This document shows, one piece after another, positions 1 to 8,544 of a stretch of 64,000 nt of DNA. The position numbers and the translations under genes are program-made. Source of the stretch: Methylobacterium sp. 2A (GTDB lineage: Bacteria; Pseudomonadota; Alphaproteobacteria; Rhizobiales; Beijerinckiaceae); the NCBI RefSeq assembly GCF_009806555.1, contig NZ_VUOK01000060.1, positions 62,001 to 126,000 on the forward strand, read 5' to 3'. Below the pieces are notes generated by a model, which saw nothing but the letters and a program-made list of their open reading frames with translations, was not told the DNA's origin and did not search any database. Within the stretch, counting starts at the first letter, position 1, and each line of letters begins with the position of its first letter.

Positions 1-469
1 CGATGTTGACCGGGTTCCGGCTGGCGGGCGGGGGCAGCATGCCGAGCGCCCCCTTGATCCCGTTGAGCGTCGCGTTGTTGCCGTCCGGCAGCACGAACTC
101 GTCGTCCTGATCGAGGTGAAGCTTGGCGATCACCCGGCGCAGGACGTTGTCGGACTGGATCACCCGCACCTGGCTCTCGGCGATGGAGACGCCGCTATCG
201 GCCTGCGGCTGGCGGGCGTTCACGTCGTTCTCGACGACGCGCAGGTCGCTTGGATCGACGAGGATCTGGATGCTGGAGGTGTAGCGCGGCGGGATCAGGC
301 CGAGCAGCGCCACCGCAACCGCCACCATGAACAGGGCGCTCAGCACGATGAAGCTGCGCCCGCGCCAGAGGCGGCGCAGGATGACCTTCGGGTCGTTGCG
401 GGATGCGACGTCCGGAAGCACGATCCGGACGGGTTGCTCACCGCTTATTCGTGTCGAGAAGTCGAACAT
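1..469 (-). CDS. Exopolysaccharide chain-length/export protein, GumC/Wzz-like (partial, N-terminus)
   Basis: Only the first 156 residues lie in the window; the gene continues past the left edge. The protein opens MFDFSTRISG, has a membrane segment at about residues 38-60 (FIVLSALFMVAVAVALLGLI), and then the extracytoplasmic signature of Wzz/GumC proteins: RYTSSIQILVDPSDLRV followed by SIAESQVRVIQSDNVLRRVI. Family knowledge: these inner-membrane polysaccharide co-polymerases control chain length or export of exopolysaccharide, often with a C-terminal tyrosine kinase, which cannot be judged here. A GGGAG Shine-Dalgarno lies 8 bases before the ATG. The two glycosyltransferases immediately upstream on the same strand support an exopolysaccharide locus. 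The family call is firm; the exact polymer is unknown. Confidence 0.85.
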   Translation of the reverse strand, partial: MFDFSTRISGEQPVRIVLPDVASRNDPKVILRRLWRGRSFIVLSALFMVAVAVALLGLIPPRYTSSIQILVDPSDLRVVENDVNARQPQADSGVSIAESQVRVIQSDNVLRRVIAKLHLDQDDEFVLPDGNNATLNGIKGALGMLPPPASRNPVNI

Positions 470-733
470 ACGCCTCGCTCCCTGACCTTTTGGGACGGAC
501 TGGTCGCCCACCGTCCCCGTCATCCTGTTCCCGTTCCGGTCAGCTGTGTGCCGATTCGGTACAGGACCACGCCGAGGGCAGTGCCTTGGATGATACGTCA
601 GCAATCGGCGTACCGCCAAAGTACTCTCGTCGTGATCCGAGGGCCGCGACTTGGAGCCTGTAGATCGCCTCCTTTGGAGAGGGGATCAACTGTCACTCCT
701 TGACGGCGAGAAAAGCCATCGCCCAGCCGCAGA

Positions 734-1861
734 CTACGTACGAAAGTCGGCGGCGCCCTGCACCGCAACCGTCGAATCCACAGCCTCGTAGGCTGCGGGA
801 TCACCCGCGAGGAACCGGTGGAAGCGTGCCCCGTCCTCGGCCGCCGCGGCGTTCCAGCGCGCTACGTTGTCCCGGCTGGCCGCAGCCGCCCGGGCGAGGC
901 CGCTCCCGGCGAGCCAATCGGTCAGCGCGCGCGCTGCGGCCTCCGGCGCTTCCGGGCGGATCAGCAAACCGGACCGGCCCAGCACCTCGCGGAACACGGC
1001 GTCGTCCGGTGCCACAACCGGTAGACCGCCGTGCTGCACCTCCAGCAGGGGCAGGCCGAGCCCCTCCGCCTTCGAGGTCGAAAGCAGCAGGTGGCACGAC
1101 GCCACGAGGCTGCGCAGCTCGGCGTCCGAGAGATAGCCGTGCCGGTGCAGGAAGGGCGCGGGATCGTCCAGGAAGGCGTGCCGGCCCCAGCCGACCCGGC
1201 CCACGAGGTGCAGTTCCGCCGGCATGCCGGCCCGGATCAGCGCCGCCGTGAGGGCGAGGGCGGCCGGGTAGTTCTTCCGCGGCTCGATGGTCCCGATGGC
1301 GAGGATGCGCAGCGTGCCACCCGGTATGAGGGAGGCCGGCCCCGGCAGGTCGGCGAGCCCGAACGCGTCGCGCACCGGCGGCCGCAGCAGCGCGACCCGG
1401 GCCCGGGGGGCGCAGACGGCACGCACCGCCTCGCCGGTGGTCCGGCTGTTGACGAACAGGTTCGGGCACCAGCGCAGGGCCAGGGCGAAGCTCGGGCTCA
1501 TGTAGAGCCGGCTGCGCAGGCTCAGATCCTCCGGCCGGGTCACGAGGAAGGTGTCGTGCACGTAGAGCAGGCAGCGCTCGGCCGCGAGCGCGCAGAGCGG
1601 ACCCGGCGGGAAGCCCGGGAACAGGAAGAGCGCGTCCCGGTCCCGCAACGCGTGCAGGGGCAGACCGAGGTGCTGCGCCGCGATCATGCCCGGCAGCGAT
1701 CCGCCGGTGACTATCCGGACCGCGTGGGGCGCGAGCTTGTCCGGGGCGAACAAGTCGAGGGTGACCCGCTCGATCCCGGTGACGTGGCCGCGCAGATGCG
1801 TCTGGTCGAGATAGATCCGCCGGGTTCGGCCGGCGGTCGCGTCGTCAGACCGCGTCGTCAC
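734..1861 (-). CDS. Glycosyltransferase family 4 (group 1)
   Basis: This 375-residue protein looks like a GT-B glycosyltransferase that would transfer a sugar from a nucleotide-sugar donor during exopolysaccharide assembly. The donor-binding half is clear: ILAIGTIEPRKNYPAAL near residue 190, then LHLVGRVGWG, and the EX7E-like motif STSKAEGLGLPLLEVQHGGLPVVA near residue 262, with a final glutamate-bearing helix VFREVLG. The start is GTG and overlaps the stop of the upstream glycosyltransferase by four bases (GTGA), so the two are probably translationally coupled. There is no signal peptide, consistent with a cytoplasmic enzyme. Acceptor and linkage cannot be inferred from sequence. Confidence 0.88.
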   Translation of the reverse strand: MTTRSDDATAGRTRRIYLDQTHLRGHVTGIERVTLDLFAPDKLAPHAVRIVTGGSLPGMIAAQHLGLPLHALRDRDALFLFPGFPPGPLCALAAERCLLYVHDTFLVTRPEDLSLRSRLYMSPSFALALRWCPNLFVNSRTTGEAVRAVCAPRARVALLRPPVRDAFGLADLPGPASLIPGGTLRILAIGTIEPRKNYPAALALTAALIRAGMPAELHLVGRVGWGRHAFLDDPAPFLHRHGYLSDAELRSLVASCHLLLSTSKAEGLGLPLLEVQHGGLPVVAPDDAVFREVLGRSGLLIRPEAPEAAARALTDWLAGSGLARAAAASRDNVARWNAAAAEDGARFHRFLAGDPAAYEAVDSTVAVQGAADFRT

Positions 1862-3867
1862 GGCAGGCTCCGGTGCAGGCGGCCCGCGAGATAGAGGCAG
1901 CGGCGCACGAGGAGGGGCATCCGGCGCCCGAGGACCATCTGCTTGGCCCGCCGCAGCCGGCGCACGAAGGGCCGCGAGGCCGCCGGTACGGTTCCGACCG
2001 TGCCCGCCCGCCGCACGGCCGCGAAGGGGAAATGGCCGAGCATCGCGGGCTCGAAGCGCGGCCGCGTCGTGGCGTCCCTCAGCCCGTGCCGCCGGAAGAC
2101 GGCCTCCAGCGACAGGGCTGCGGCGGCCGGGCTGAAGCGGCTCTCCAGGGCGATCCGCGCGAAGGCGCCGAGCCGCGTGCGCGCCTCGGGATCATCGATC
2201 AGCGCCGCAAGGGCCTCCGCGAGGGCGCCGGGCTTCAGGGGCACGAGGCGGCCCGAAACGCCGTCGATCACCGCGGAGGCCAGCCCGGAGGTGCGGTAGG
2301 CCAGGGTCGGCACGCCGCACAGGCCGGCCTCGATCGGCGTCTGCCCGAGGGTCTCGTGGCGGCTCGCCGTGACGTGGAGGTCGCACGCGCCATACCATGT
2401 GGCGAGCGTCTCCTCGTCGGCGATCAGCCCCGGCGCGAACAGGTTGGCGATGCCGAGCCGGGCCGGATCGTCGAGCCGGCCGATCGCCACGACGCCTACG
2501 CCCGGGCGTGCCACCGCCCGGAGCGCGTCGCGCAGGTCGTGAAACCCCTTGTCGGGGCCGTCCACGATCACCGCGGAGATCAGGATCAGCACGTCGTCGG
2601 GCGGCAGGCCGAGCCGGCGGCGCAAAGCCGCGCGATCGCCCGGTCGGAACACGCCGGTCGGGAAGGCGAGCCGGATCGGCTCCGCCACCGTGCCCGGCGG
2701 CGCCAACTCCCGGGCGCGCGCCAGCGTCCAGTCGGAATTGGCGAGGAGCCACGGAGCCGCGGGGCCGGCCAGGGCCGCACGCTTGCGGGCGTGCATGCCG
2801 GCGATCCGACGCGGGGCGAGCTGCGGGTACTCGTCCGGACCCGGGCAGGCGGCGTCGCAGCCGATCACGGCGCGGCCGCAATCCCGCGGATGGCAGCAGC
2901 GGCCGGTGAGCGGAAACAAGTCATGCAGGACGAGGGCGACCGGGCCGTGCCGCCGCAGGCGGTCGACCACGTCGAGGCTGCGGGTCGCGCCGTGCAGGTT
3001 GCCGGCGAGGACGAGGTCGGGCGCAGCCGCCAGGATCGCGGCCTCGGCCACCGGAAAGGTGTCGGTCCACTCGGCCGCCTCGGGGCGATCGCTCAGGGTG
3101 ACGGGAGTCAGGCGGTGGCCCGCGAGGCCGAGCGCCTCGGCGAGCCGCCGCTGCGCCACGCCGGCCCCGCCCTGCGTGCCGGTCCCGGTGAGCGAGACGA
3201 TGGACAGGCCGTCCGCAGGGGCCGGAGCCGCCGCCAGCTTATGGAGCAGCACCGGGCGGCCGATGGTCCGGCGGGCCTCCTCCGGGAGCACCGACCACGC
3301 CGCGGCGGCATCGAGCCTCCCGTCGGCGCCGAGCGCGGCGCGCGGATCGAGGCTCCCGCGTGCCCAGAGCACCCCGCTGCCCGTGACGGCGGACCCGCCC
3401 GGTTCATCCGCGAAAGCCGGGCTGTCGAGGGAATGGACCGCCCTGTCGAACAGGACGCGCAGGCCCGCCACCGCGGCTGCCCCCGTCAGTACCGCTTCGA
3501 GGGCCGATGCGGCCAGCGCACCGGGGGCGAGGAGATCGCCGGCATCGAGCCAAAGCAGGTGATCGATGCCCGGATCGGCCAGGATCCGCGCGACAGCCGA
3601 ATGCGCGTCCCGAGACGCGACGAGGTCGTGCCGGAGCTCCGCATAATCCTGGCGCAGGACTGAAGCGACGGTCTCGCCGAGCAGCGCGTCGGCCTCGACC
3701 ACGGTGATGATGCGGATCCGCGGCCAGGGCCGCCCGTCCGGCAGCGCGGCGGGCCGGGCCGGGCCGATGACGGCCGGGCCGAATGGCCAGCCGGCGATGC
3801 CGTGGGCGGGCGGCGAGGGGGCTGGGGCTTCGGTCAAGGCGGCTCGGGTATCGTGTTGCGGCTGCAC
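1858..3867 (-). CDS. Two-domain glycosyltransferase (degenerate GT2-like N-terminus plus GT4 C-terminus)
   Basis: The 669-residue protein has two parts. Residues about 50-200 resemble a GT2 fold: RIRIITVVEADALLGETVASVLRQ is reminiscent of the family-2 opening, and DHLLWLDAGDLL is like its DXD region. Residues about 220-600 form a complete GT-B/GT4 enzyme: TGTQGGAGVAQRRLAEAL at the N-terminal Rossmann fold, then ILISAVIVDGPDKGFHDL and EAGLCGVPTLAYRTSGLASAV in the donor domain. The start is GTG; no better start with a Shine-Dalgarno is visible. It is coupled to the following glycosyltransferase by a four-base overlap. The N-terminal domain lacks some expected GT2 residues and may be catalytically dead; that is an inference. 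Confidence 0.82.
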   Translation of the reverse strand: MQPQHDTRAALTEAPAPSPPAHGIAGWPFGPAVIGPARPAALPDGRPWPRIRIITVVEADALLGETVASVLRQDYAELRHDLVASRDAHSAVARILADPGIDHLLWLDAGDLLAPGALAASALEAVLTGAAAVAGLRVLFDRAVHSLDSPAFADEPGGSAVTGSGVLWARGSLDPRAALGADGRLDAAAAWSVLPEEARRTIGRPVLLHKLAAAPAPADGLSIVSLTGTGTQGGAGVAQRRLAEALGLAGHRLTPVTLSDRPEAAEWTDTFPVAEAAILAAAPDLVLAGNLHGATRSLDVVDRLRRHGPVALVLHDLFPLTGRCCHPRDCGRAVIGCDAACPGPDEYPQLAPRRIAGMHARKRAALAGPAAPWLLANSDWTLARARELAPPGTVAEPIRLAFPTGVFRPGDRAALRRRLGLPPDDVLILISAVIVDGPDKGFHDLRDALRAVARPGVGVVAIGRLDDPARLGIANLFAPGLIADEETLATWYGACDLHVTASRHETLGQTPIEAGLCGVPTLAYRTSGLASAVIDGVSGRLVPLKPGALAEALAALIDDPEARTRLGAFARIALESRFSPAAAALSLEAVFRRHGLRDATTRPRFEPAMLGHFPFAAVRRAGTVGTVPAASRPFVRRLRRAKQMVLGRRMPLLVRRCLYLAGRLHRSLP

Positions 3868-3928
3868 CCTGGACGCGAATGTTGAAGATTGCCTCTCGCG
3901 CTTTGGCCCTGACCGAGGCGTCGGGCCG

Positions 3929-4975
3929 TCAGCCCACCACGTGGATCCGCGCGGGTCCCGCCTCCATCCGGCCGATTCGGGCGGCGGCCGGGTAGCCGGC
4001 GTCGTGGATGCGGGCCAGGATGGCCTCGGCCCGGTCGGCCGCGCAGGTCACCAGAAGGCCGCCGGAGGTCTGCGGGTCGGTGAGCAGGTGGCGGCGCCAA
4101 TCCGGGAGATCGGCGGGCAGGTCGATCTCCGCGCCGAACGCGGCCCAGTTGCGGTGCGAGGCGCCGGTGACGCAGCCCTCCTGCGCCAGCGCCGCCGCCC
4201 GCGGCAGAAGCGGCAGGGCATCCGCCTCGAGCCGGAAGGTCAGGCCGGCGCCCCGGGCGAGTTCGAGGCCGTGGCCGAGGATGCCGAAGCCGGTCACGTC
4301 GGTCAGCGCGTGGACGGCGGGCTCGGCTGCGAGCTCCGGGCCGATCCGGTTCAGCAGGGTGGTGGTGGCGATGAAATCCCGGTAGCCGCCCTCGTCCAGC
4401 TTTTCGCGCTTGATCGCCGCCGAGTAGACGCCGACCCCGAGGGCCTTGGTCAGGATGACCGCGTCGCCGGCCAGCGCGTCGGCGTTGCGCCGCACCGCCT
4501 CCCGGCGGCAGGTGCCGATCACCGCGAGCCCGTAGATCGGCTCGGGCGCGTCGATCGAGTGGCCGCCCGCCACGGGGATTCCGGCCTCGGCGCAGATCTC
4601 GGCGCCGCCCCGGAGGATCCGGGCCACCACCTCGGGCTCGATCTTGCCGAGCGGCATGCCCAGGATCGCGAGGGCCAGGATCGGCCGGCCGCCCATGGCG
4701 TAGACGTCCGAGATGGCGTTCGTCGCCGCGATCCGGCCGAAATCGACCGGATCGTCCACCATCGGGGTGAAGAAGTCGGTGGTGGCGATCACGCAGGTGC
4801 CGTCGTCGAGTTCCCACACCGCGGCATCGTCGGAGGTCTCGTTGCCGACGAGCAGGCGCTCGAACGGGCCTGCGGCCGGCTGCGCAGCCAGCAGCTGGCG
4901 CAGAATTGCCGGGTCGAGCTTGCAGCCGCAGCCGCCGCCATGGGCGAGGCTCGAGAGGCGGGGGACATCGGTCAT
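3929..4975 (-). CDS. selD: Selenide, water dikinase (selenophosphate synthase)
   Basis: This 348-residue protein makes selenophosphate from selenide and ATP, the selenium donor for selenocysteine and for 2-selenouridine in tRNA. The glycine-rich N-terminus HGGGCGCKL carries the catalytic cysteine (C16 or C18) and lysine (K19), so the enzyme is the Cys rather than the Sec form. ATP-binding signatures follow: ETSDDAAVW, TTDFFTPMVDDP, AMGGRPILAL and GGHSIDAPEPIYG; the C-terminus has LTDPQTSGGLLV. The ATG at 4975 is preceded by GGAG with a 7-base spacer; the open frame further upstream is out-of-frame ccdA sequence and not part of this protein. It lies 35 bases or so behind ccdA. No selA, selB, selenouridine synthase or obvious selenoprotein occurs in the window. 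Confidence 0.96.
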   Translation of the reverse strand: MTDVPRLSSLAHGGGCGCKLDPAILRQLLAAQPAAGPFERLLVGNETSDDAAVWELDDGTCVIATTDFFTPMVDDPVDFGRIAATNAISDVYAMGGRPILALAILGMPLGKIEPEVVARILRGGAEICAEAGIPVAGGHSIDAPEPIYGLAVIGTCRREAVRRNADALAGDAVILTKALGVGVYSAAIKREKLDEGGYRDFIATTTLLNRIGPELAAEPAVHALTDVTGFGILGHGLELARGAGLTFRLEADALPLLPRAAALAQEGCVTGASHRNWAAFGAEIDLPADLPDWRRHLLTDPQTSGGLLVTCAADRAEAILARIHDAGYPAAARIGRMEAGPARIHVVG

Positions 4976-5010
4976 GACTGAACTCCGGTCCGGATGGCGC
5001 GACCCCTCAA

Positions 5011-5730
5011 TCAGTAGCGCGTCGTGACCGCGTTGAGCCAGTCCGGCGAGGCCGCCACGATGGCCGACTCTGCGCGCTTGTCGAGGCCGCTCAGCACCAG
5101 CAGACCCAGCACGATGAGCAGGAGGCCCAGACCGGCTTTCGCGGTCCGGCCGGCCGCCGCGAGCCCGCCGCGCCAGCGCATCAGCGCCTCGCGGGAGGCG
5201 AAGCCCAGCAGCATCAGCGGCAGCGCGGCGCCGATCCCGAAGGCCAGCATCGTCAGGGCGACGCTGCCCAGATGCTGGCCGCGCGCCGCCATCAGCGAGG
5301 CGGCGCCGAGGGTCGGGCCGACACAGGGGCTCCAGGCCGCGCCCAGCAGGAGGCCCACGGTGAACTGGCCGGAGAGGCCGCCTGTCCCGACGCCGCCGAA
5401 GCGCTCCTCGGCCCAGGCGCCGACTGGACCCGCCGCGGTCGCGACCCGGGCCTGGAGCCGCGGCAGCACCAGCACGATCCCCACCCCAACCATCAGGATC
5501 GCGCCGACGGAGCGGAACACGTCGCCGTCGAGCCCGATGGCGAAGCCCACGGTCGCCACGAAGAGACCGATCGCCGTGAAAGCGATCGCCAGCCCGGCCG
5601 CCAGGGCCAAAGGACCGAGCCGGTGCTCCGCCGCCGCGGTCCCGAGGACGATCGGCACCAGCGGCAGCACGCACGGCGACAGCACCGATAGCAGCCCGGC
5701 CAGGAACGCGAAGGCGACCGTCCCGAGCAT
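5011..5730 (-). CDS. ccdA: Cytochrome c biogenesis/thiol-disulfide exchange protein, CcdA/DsbD family
   Basis: A roughly 239-residue membrane protein with six predicted transmembrane helices. It carries the paired cysteines of CcdA in LSPCVLPLVPIVLG (first helix) and GAAWSPCVGPTLG (fourth helix). Family knowledge: CcdA passes reducing equivalents from cytoplasmic thioredoxin to periplasmic thiol proteins, for example for cytochrome c maturation. The start was placed at the ATG at 5730 because GGGAGG sits 9 bases upstream; the ATG three codons earlier (5739) abuts the Shine-Dalgarno and is less likely. It appears to be the first gene of a two-gene unit with selD. The coupling to selenium metabolism may only be positional. 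Confidence 0.9.
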   Translation of the reverse strand: MLGTVAFAFLAGLLSVLSPCVLPLVPIVLGTAAAEHRLGPLALAAGLAIAFTAIGLFVATVGFAIGLDGDVFRSVGAILMVGVGIVLVLPRLQARVATAAGPVGAWAEERFGGVGTGGLSGQFTVGLLLGAAWSPCVGPTLGAASLMAARGQHLGSVALTMLAFGIGAALPLMLLGFASREALMRWRGGLAAAGRTAKAGLGLLLIVLGLLVLSGLDKRAESAIVAASPDWLNAVTTRY

Positions 5731-5898
5731 CGTCCGCATCCTCCCGCACCATCGTTCCTTATGCGCAGGCTTCACCGTCGGCGGATGCGCCGTCAACGCG
5801 CCCGCGCGTCACGGCTTCGTGGGAACCTCCCGGCCCGCTCGGCGCTTCGGCGCCCAGCCGGACACGGAAAGCAGGCTGGCCTCACGCGGAGCCGAACG

Positions 5899-6408
5899 GT
5901 GACCATCTTCTTCACGGGCGACACGCATTTCGGCGACACGCGGGTGCTGCGCTTCGACCACAGGCCCTATCCGGACCTTGAGGCCCACGATGCCGGCCTG
6001 ATCGCCGCCTGGAACGAGACGGTCGCTCCCGGCGACACCGTCTGGCACCTCGGCGATTTCGCTCTCGGCCCGAGCGGTGCGCGGATCCGCGAGATCCTCG
6101 ACGGGCTCAACGGCGAGAAGCACCTGATCGTCGGCAACAATGACGGACCCGACACCCTGGGGGCGCCCGGCTGGTCCTCGGTGCGCCACTACGCGGAGTT
6201 CGCCGTCGAGGGCCGGATGGTGGTGCTCTGCCATTACGCGTTCCGCACGTGGAACGGGATGAGCAAAGGTGCCCTCAACCTGCACGGACATAGCCACGGC
6301 AAGCTCAAGCCGATGCCGAAGCAGTACGATGTCGGTGTCGATCCAATGGGGCCGGCGCCGGTGGCGCTCCCCACTATCCTCAGCTCACGCTTGCGGGGGA
6401 AGCACTGA
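5899..6408 (+). CDS. Metallophosphoesterase family protein
   Basis: A 169-residue calcineurin-like phosphoesterase with the complete two-metal motif set: GDTHFGD near the N-terminus, HLGDFALG around residue 50, GNNDGPD around residue 80, then LCHYAFRTWNG and HGHSHGK. The translation most likely begins at GTG 5899, where GGAG (5888-5891) gives a 7-base spacer; the frame is open further upstream but that stretch is arginine-rich, has no Shine-Dalgarno and overlaps the ccdA promoter region. Family knowledge: small enzymes of this kind hydrolyse phosphodiesters or nucleotides; the substrate is not predictable here. It is divergent from ccdA-selD. Confidence 0.86.
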   Translation: MTIFFTGDTHFGDTRVLRFDHRPYPDLEAHDAGLIAAWNETVAPGDTVWHLGDFALGPSGARIREILDGLNGEKHLIVGNNDGPDTLGAPGWSSVRHYAEFAVEGRMVVLCHYAFRTWNGMSKGALNLHGHSHGKLKPMPKQYDVGVDPMGPAPVALPTILSSRLRGKH

Positions 6409-6522
6409 TTTCGGCCGGAACCTTCACCACAGCTTCACCGTTTTTGCCCACAGAGAAGGGGTGGTCCTGCACCGCCCCGAGAAACCCGGCAGTGCCCGTT
6501 CGGCCTGTCCATCAACGCGTAC

Positions 6523-6858
6523 GTGAGTGTTCCCGTGAGAGCCAGTTCGGCTACTCTTCTTCGCTGCCTCGCCAGCCCGCTGGCCGGCCTCGCCCTGACC
6601 TCCTCGGCCCTGGCCCTGCCAGCCTGCCTGGAGGCCCAGCGCAAGGTCGATGAGGCGAACGCCCTGCGCTTCCAGGCACGCCAGGAGGCGCGGCTCGGCA
6701 ACCACGACCGTGTCTGCGACACGCTCGACGAAGTCGGTGACCGCTACGAGGACGCCCGTGACGCATTCGAGCGATGCGGCGAGGGTGTCGTAGCGATCGA
6801 CCTGCGGAGCGAGCTGCGCGGCCTGCGGATCGCCAGGAAAATCAATCGCTGCGACTGA
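6523..6858 (+). CDS. Small secreted protein of unknown function
   Basis: I do not recognise this 111-residue protein. It starts with GTG and has a plausible Sec signal peptide: a short basic stretch, then a hydrophobic core (LASPLAGLALTSSALA) with a cleavage site near residue 31. The mature part (about 80 residues) is charged and mostly helical, with three or four cysteines spaced far apart (PACLEAQ, VCDTL, FERCGEG, INRCD), which could form disulfides in the periplasm. A second in-frame GTG four codons later is an alternative start. It stands alone between the phosphoesterase and a tiny membrane ORF. Confidence 0.6.
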   Translation: MSVPVRASSATLLRCLASPLAGLALTSSALALPACLEAQRKVDEANALRFQARQEARLGNHDRVCDTLDEVGDRYEDARDAFERCGEGVVAIDLRSELRGLRIARKINRCD

Positions 6859-6946
6859 TCGGGTGCGCCTCCGCACTTCGAGCTGCCCGCTCCCGCAGCA
6901 ACGTCCCGTCATGCGCGACGCAGGTCGCCCACAAGGTTTTTCGCCG

Positions 6947-7087
6947 ATGACCCCTGTGACCCTGTCGACCGAGATCGAGCCGTCCGCCGCCGTCCGGACC
7001 GGTCCGTCCTTCGCCGCTGCCCTGTGCGGCTTCGTCAGCACGACCGTCGCGACGACGATGCTGCTGGTCCTGCTCGGCGCGCTCTGA
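6947..7087 (+). CDS. Tiny single-pass membrane protein, hypothetical
   Basis: A 46-residue open frame ending in a hydrophobic segment (VSTTVATTMLLVLLGAL), so it would be a tail-anchored membrane microprotein. The ATG at 6947 has AAGG about 10 bases upstream; the frame is open further 5' to 6863, but that part looks non-coding. Its stop codon directly abuts the stop of the convergent gene on the other strand. No family is recognised, and the length makes this a tentative call. Confidence 0.4.
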   Translation: MTPVTLSTEIEPSAAVRTGPSFAAALCGFVSTTVATTMLLVLLGAL

Positions 7088-7333
7088 TTACGGCGCGACC
7101 GACCAGAAGCGCTGGCGGTTGAACAGGATTTCCTGCGCCACGCCCTTCGGAGCCGCTTCCGGGCGCCGATTGCAATCCGGCTCCGGCGCCTTGGGTGCCG
7201 CCGCCAAGGCTAATGGTGCCGGGGCCGGTTTCAGCCCGAGGCGTGCCTGAACCTCCGGCTGGCGCGCGGCTGCGATCGTCAGCACGCAGGCGATGAGGCC
7301 GCCAGCCACGGTTCCGAGGAAGAAATTCAGCAT
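7088..7333 (-). CDS. Membrane-anchored hypothetical protein
   Basis: The protein begins MLNFFLGTVAGGLIACVLTIAAA, an N-terminal signal anchor, and continues with about 55 residues rich in alanine and proline (KPAPAPLALAAAPKAPEPD) ending RQRFWSVAP; total length 81 residues. The start was set at the ATG at 7333 because the anchor begins there and the open frame upstream is serine/threonine-rich shadow. I recognise no family. It lies next to, and divergent from, flaF, but nothing in the sequence ties it to flagella. Confidence 0.5.
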   Translation of the reverse strand: MLNFFLGTVAGGLIACVLTIAAARQPEVQARLGLKPAPAPLALAAAPKAPEPDCNRRPEAAPKGVAQEILFNRQRFWSVAP

Positions 7334-7499
7334 TGTTGACGTGATCCGGGACCGGTTTCTGAGGCCACATCGCGTGGTCGTTGTCCAACCCGGCGTTATC
7401 ATGGCCGACCCGACGCTCACGCAGTCTTAACTCCTGATCTGCGATAGCTACGGGCAAGCCTGCCTGCCGGCAGGACTGATGACGGGGTCTGCACCGCCG

Positions 7500-7871
7500 A
7501 TGAACATCGCCGCCAATGCTTATGCCAGAACCGCCCAAAGCGCGCTGACGCCCCGCGAAGCCGAATCCCAGCTGCTGCTGAAGGCCGCGCAACGCCTGAT
7601 CGGCGCCGGTCAGGCGCTCGCCGCAGGGGAGAGCGCCCGAATCAACGATGCGTTGTCCTACAATCAGCGGGTGTGGACGCTGCTGAGCACGGAGGCCACC
7701 GCCGAGCAGAACCCGCTTCCCGCGGATGTGAAGCAGGGTGTCGGGCGCCTCGGCGCCTACGTGCTGAACACTTGCCTCGACGCGATGATCGCTCCGACGC
7801 CGGAGAAGATCGCCACGCTCGTGTCGATCAACAACCACGTGGCAGCAGGCCTGCAGGGCAATCCCGGCTGA
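7500..7871 (+). CDS. flaF: Flagellar biosynthesis regulator FlaF
   Basis: A 123-residue all-helical cytoplasmic protein matching the FlaF family: NIAANAYARTAQSALTPREAESQLLLKAAQRL at the N-terminus and SYNQRVWTLLSTEATA in the middle. Family knowledge: in alphaproteobacteria FlaF promotes flagellin translation or secretion and opposes FlbT. The ATG at 7500 was chosen because family members begin just before the AYARTAQ segment; an in-frame ATG at 7479 would add seven residues. It converges on flbT with only about 14 bases between the two stop codons, whereas in many relatives flaF and flbT are read in the same direction. Confidence 0.9.
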   Translation: MNIAANAYARTAQSALTPREAESQLLLKAAQRLIGAGQALAAGESARINDALSYNQRVWTLLSTEATAEQNPLPADVKQGVGRLGAYVLNTCLDAMIAPTPEKIATLVSINNHVAAGLQGNPG

Positions 7872-7885
7872 GGCGGGCTCGGCTC

Positions 7886-8299
7886 CTACGGAGCCTCCGC
7901 GGCGACCGGATGATCCGTCCCGGGCATCCGGACCGCGCTCTCCCACTCGACCAGTTTGCGGCTCAGCTTGAGTGCCCGATAGTATTCGCCGGCCTCGACC
8001 TGCTCGGCGATCGCCGCGATCTGGGGCGCCGCCGCCGGAGCCTGCCGGATCAGGTCGGTGGCTTGGCGGAAGAACAGGTCGATGCCCTTTGCCGGATCGT
8101 CGGCCAGATAGATCACCGTCAGCGTCAGGTGGAGCTGCTTGCAGGCCGTGTCGGCCTCGCTCTCCGTGATGATCTCACTCTCACGCAGAAACTTGCATTG
8201 TGTCTCGATCAGGAATGTCGAGCGGCGTTCGCCGTTGCGCAGCAGGGCACCGTTGATGATCAGCCGCTCGTACGGCTTGAGTTCCAGACGCAGGGGCAT
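7886..8299 (-). CDS. flbT: Flagellin post-transcriptional repressor FlbT
   Basis: A 137-residue protein beginning MPLRLELKPYERLIINGALLRNG, the typical FlbT opening, followed by the family's helical region (LIETQCKFLRESEIITE, ACKQLHLTLTVIYLADD). Family knowledge: FlbT binds the 5' untranslated region of flagellin mRNA and destabilises it when filament assembly is blocked. The ATG at 8299 fits the family start; the longer upstream frame is unrelated sequence. It is convergent with flaF and divergent from the SDR gene. No flagellin gene lies in the window. Confidence 0.92.
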   Translation of the reverse strand: MPLRLELKPYERLIINGALLRNGERRSTFLIETQCKFLRESEIITESEADTACKQLHLTLTVIYLADDPAKGIDLFFRQATDLIRQAPAAAPQIAAIAEQVEAGEYYRALKLSRKLVEWESAVRMPGTDHPVAAEAP

Positions 8300-8544
8300 C
8301 GCGCTGTCCTTTCTGGAGCGCTGACCGCCGTCGCTCGGAATCCGGCGAGGAGCGCGCGTCGAAGCAGTGGCCTGGAGCCACGCCGGATCGCGACGCGGTC
8401 CAAGGCGACTCGGGATGTCGCCCTGTTGTGTTTGAGCAACCGTTAACGTTTCACGAACTCCCGCGCCGGCCACGTTGCGGACCGAGGCCGAACTGGATAA
8501 AACTCAGACAAATCGTGCTTTGCTCTGAGGGTGGAAACCGTTCG

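Noticed and set aside
4976..5752. Extension of the selD frame upstream for about 260 codons.
   Set aside because: It runs through ccdA in another frame and is arginine-rich; selD has a good ATG and Shine-Dalgarno at 4975.
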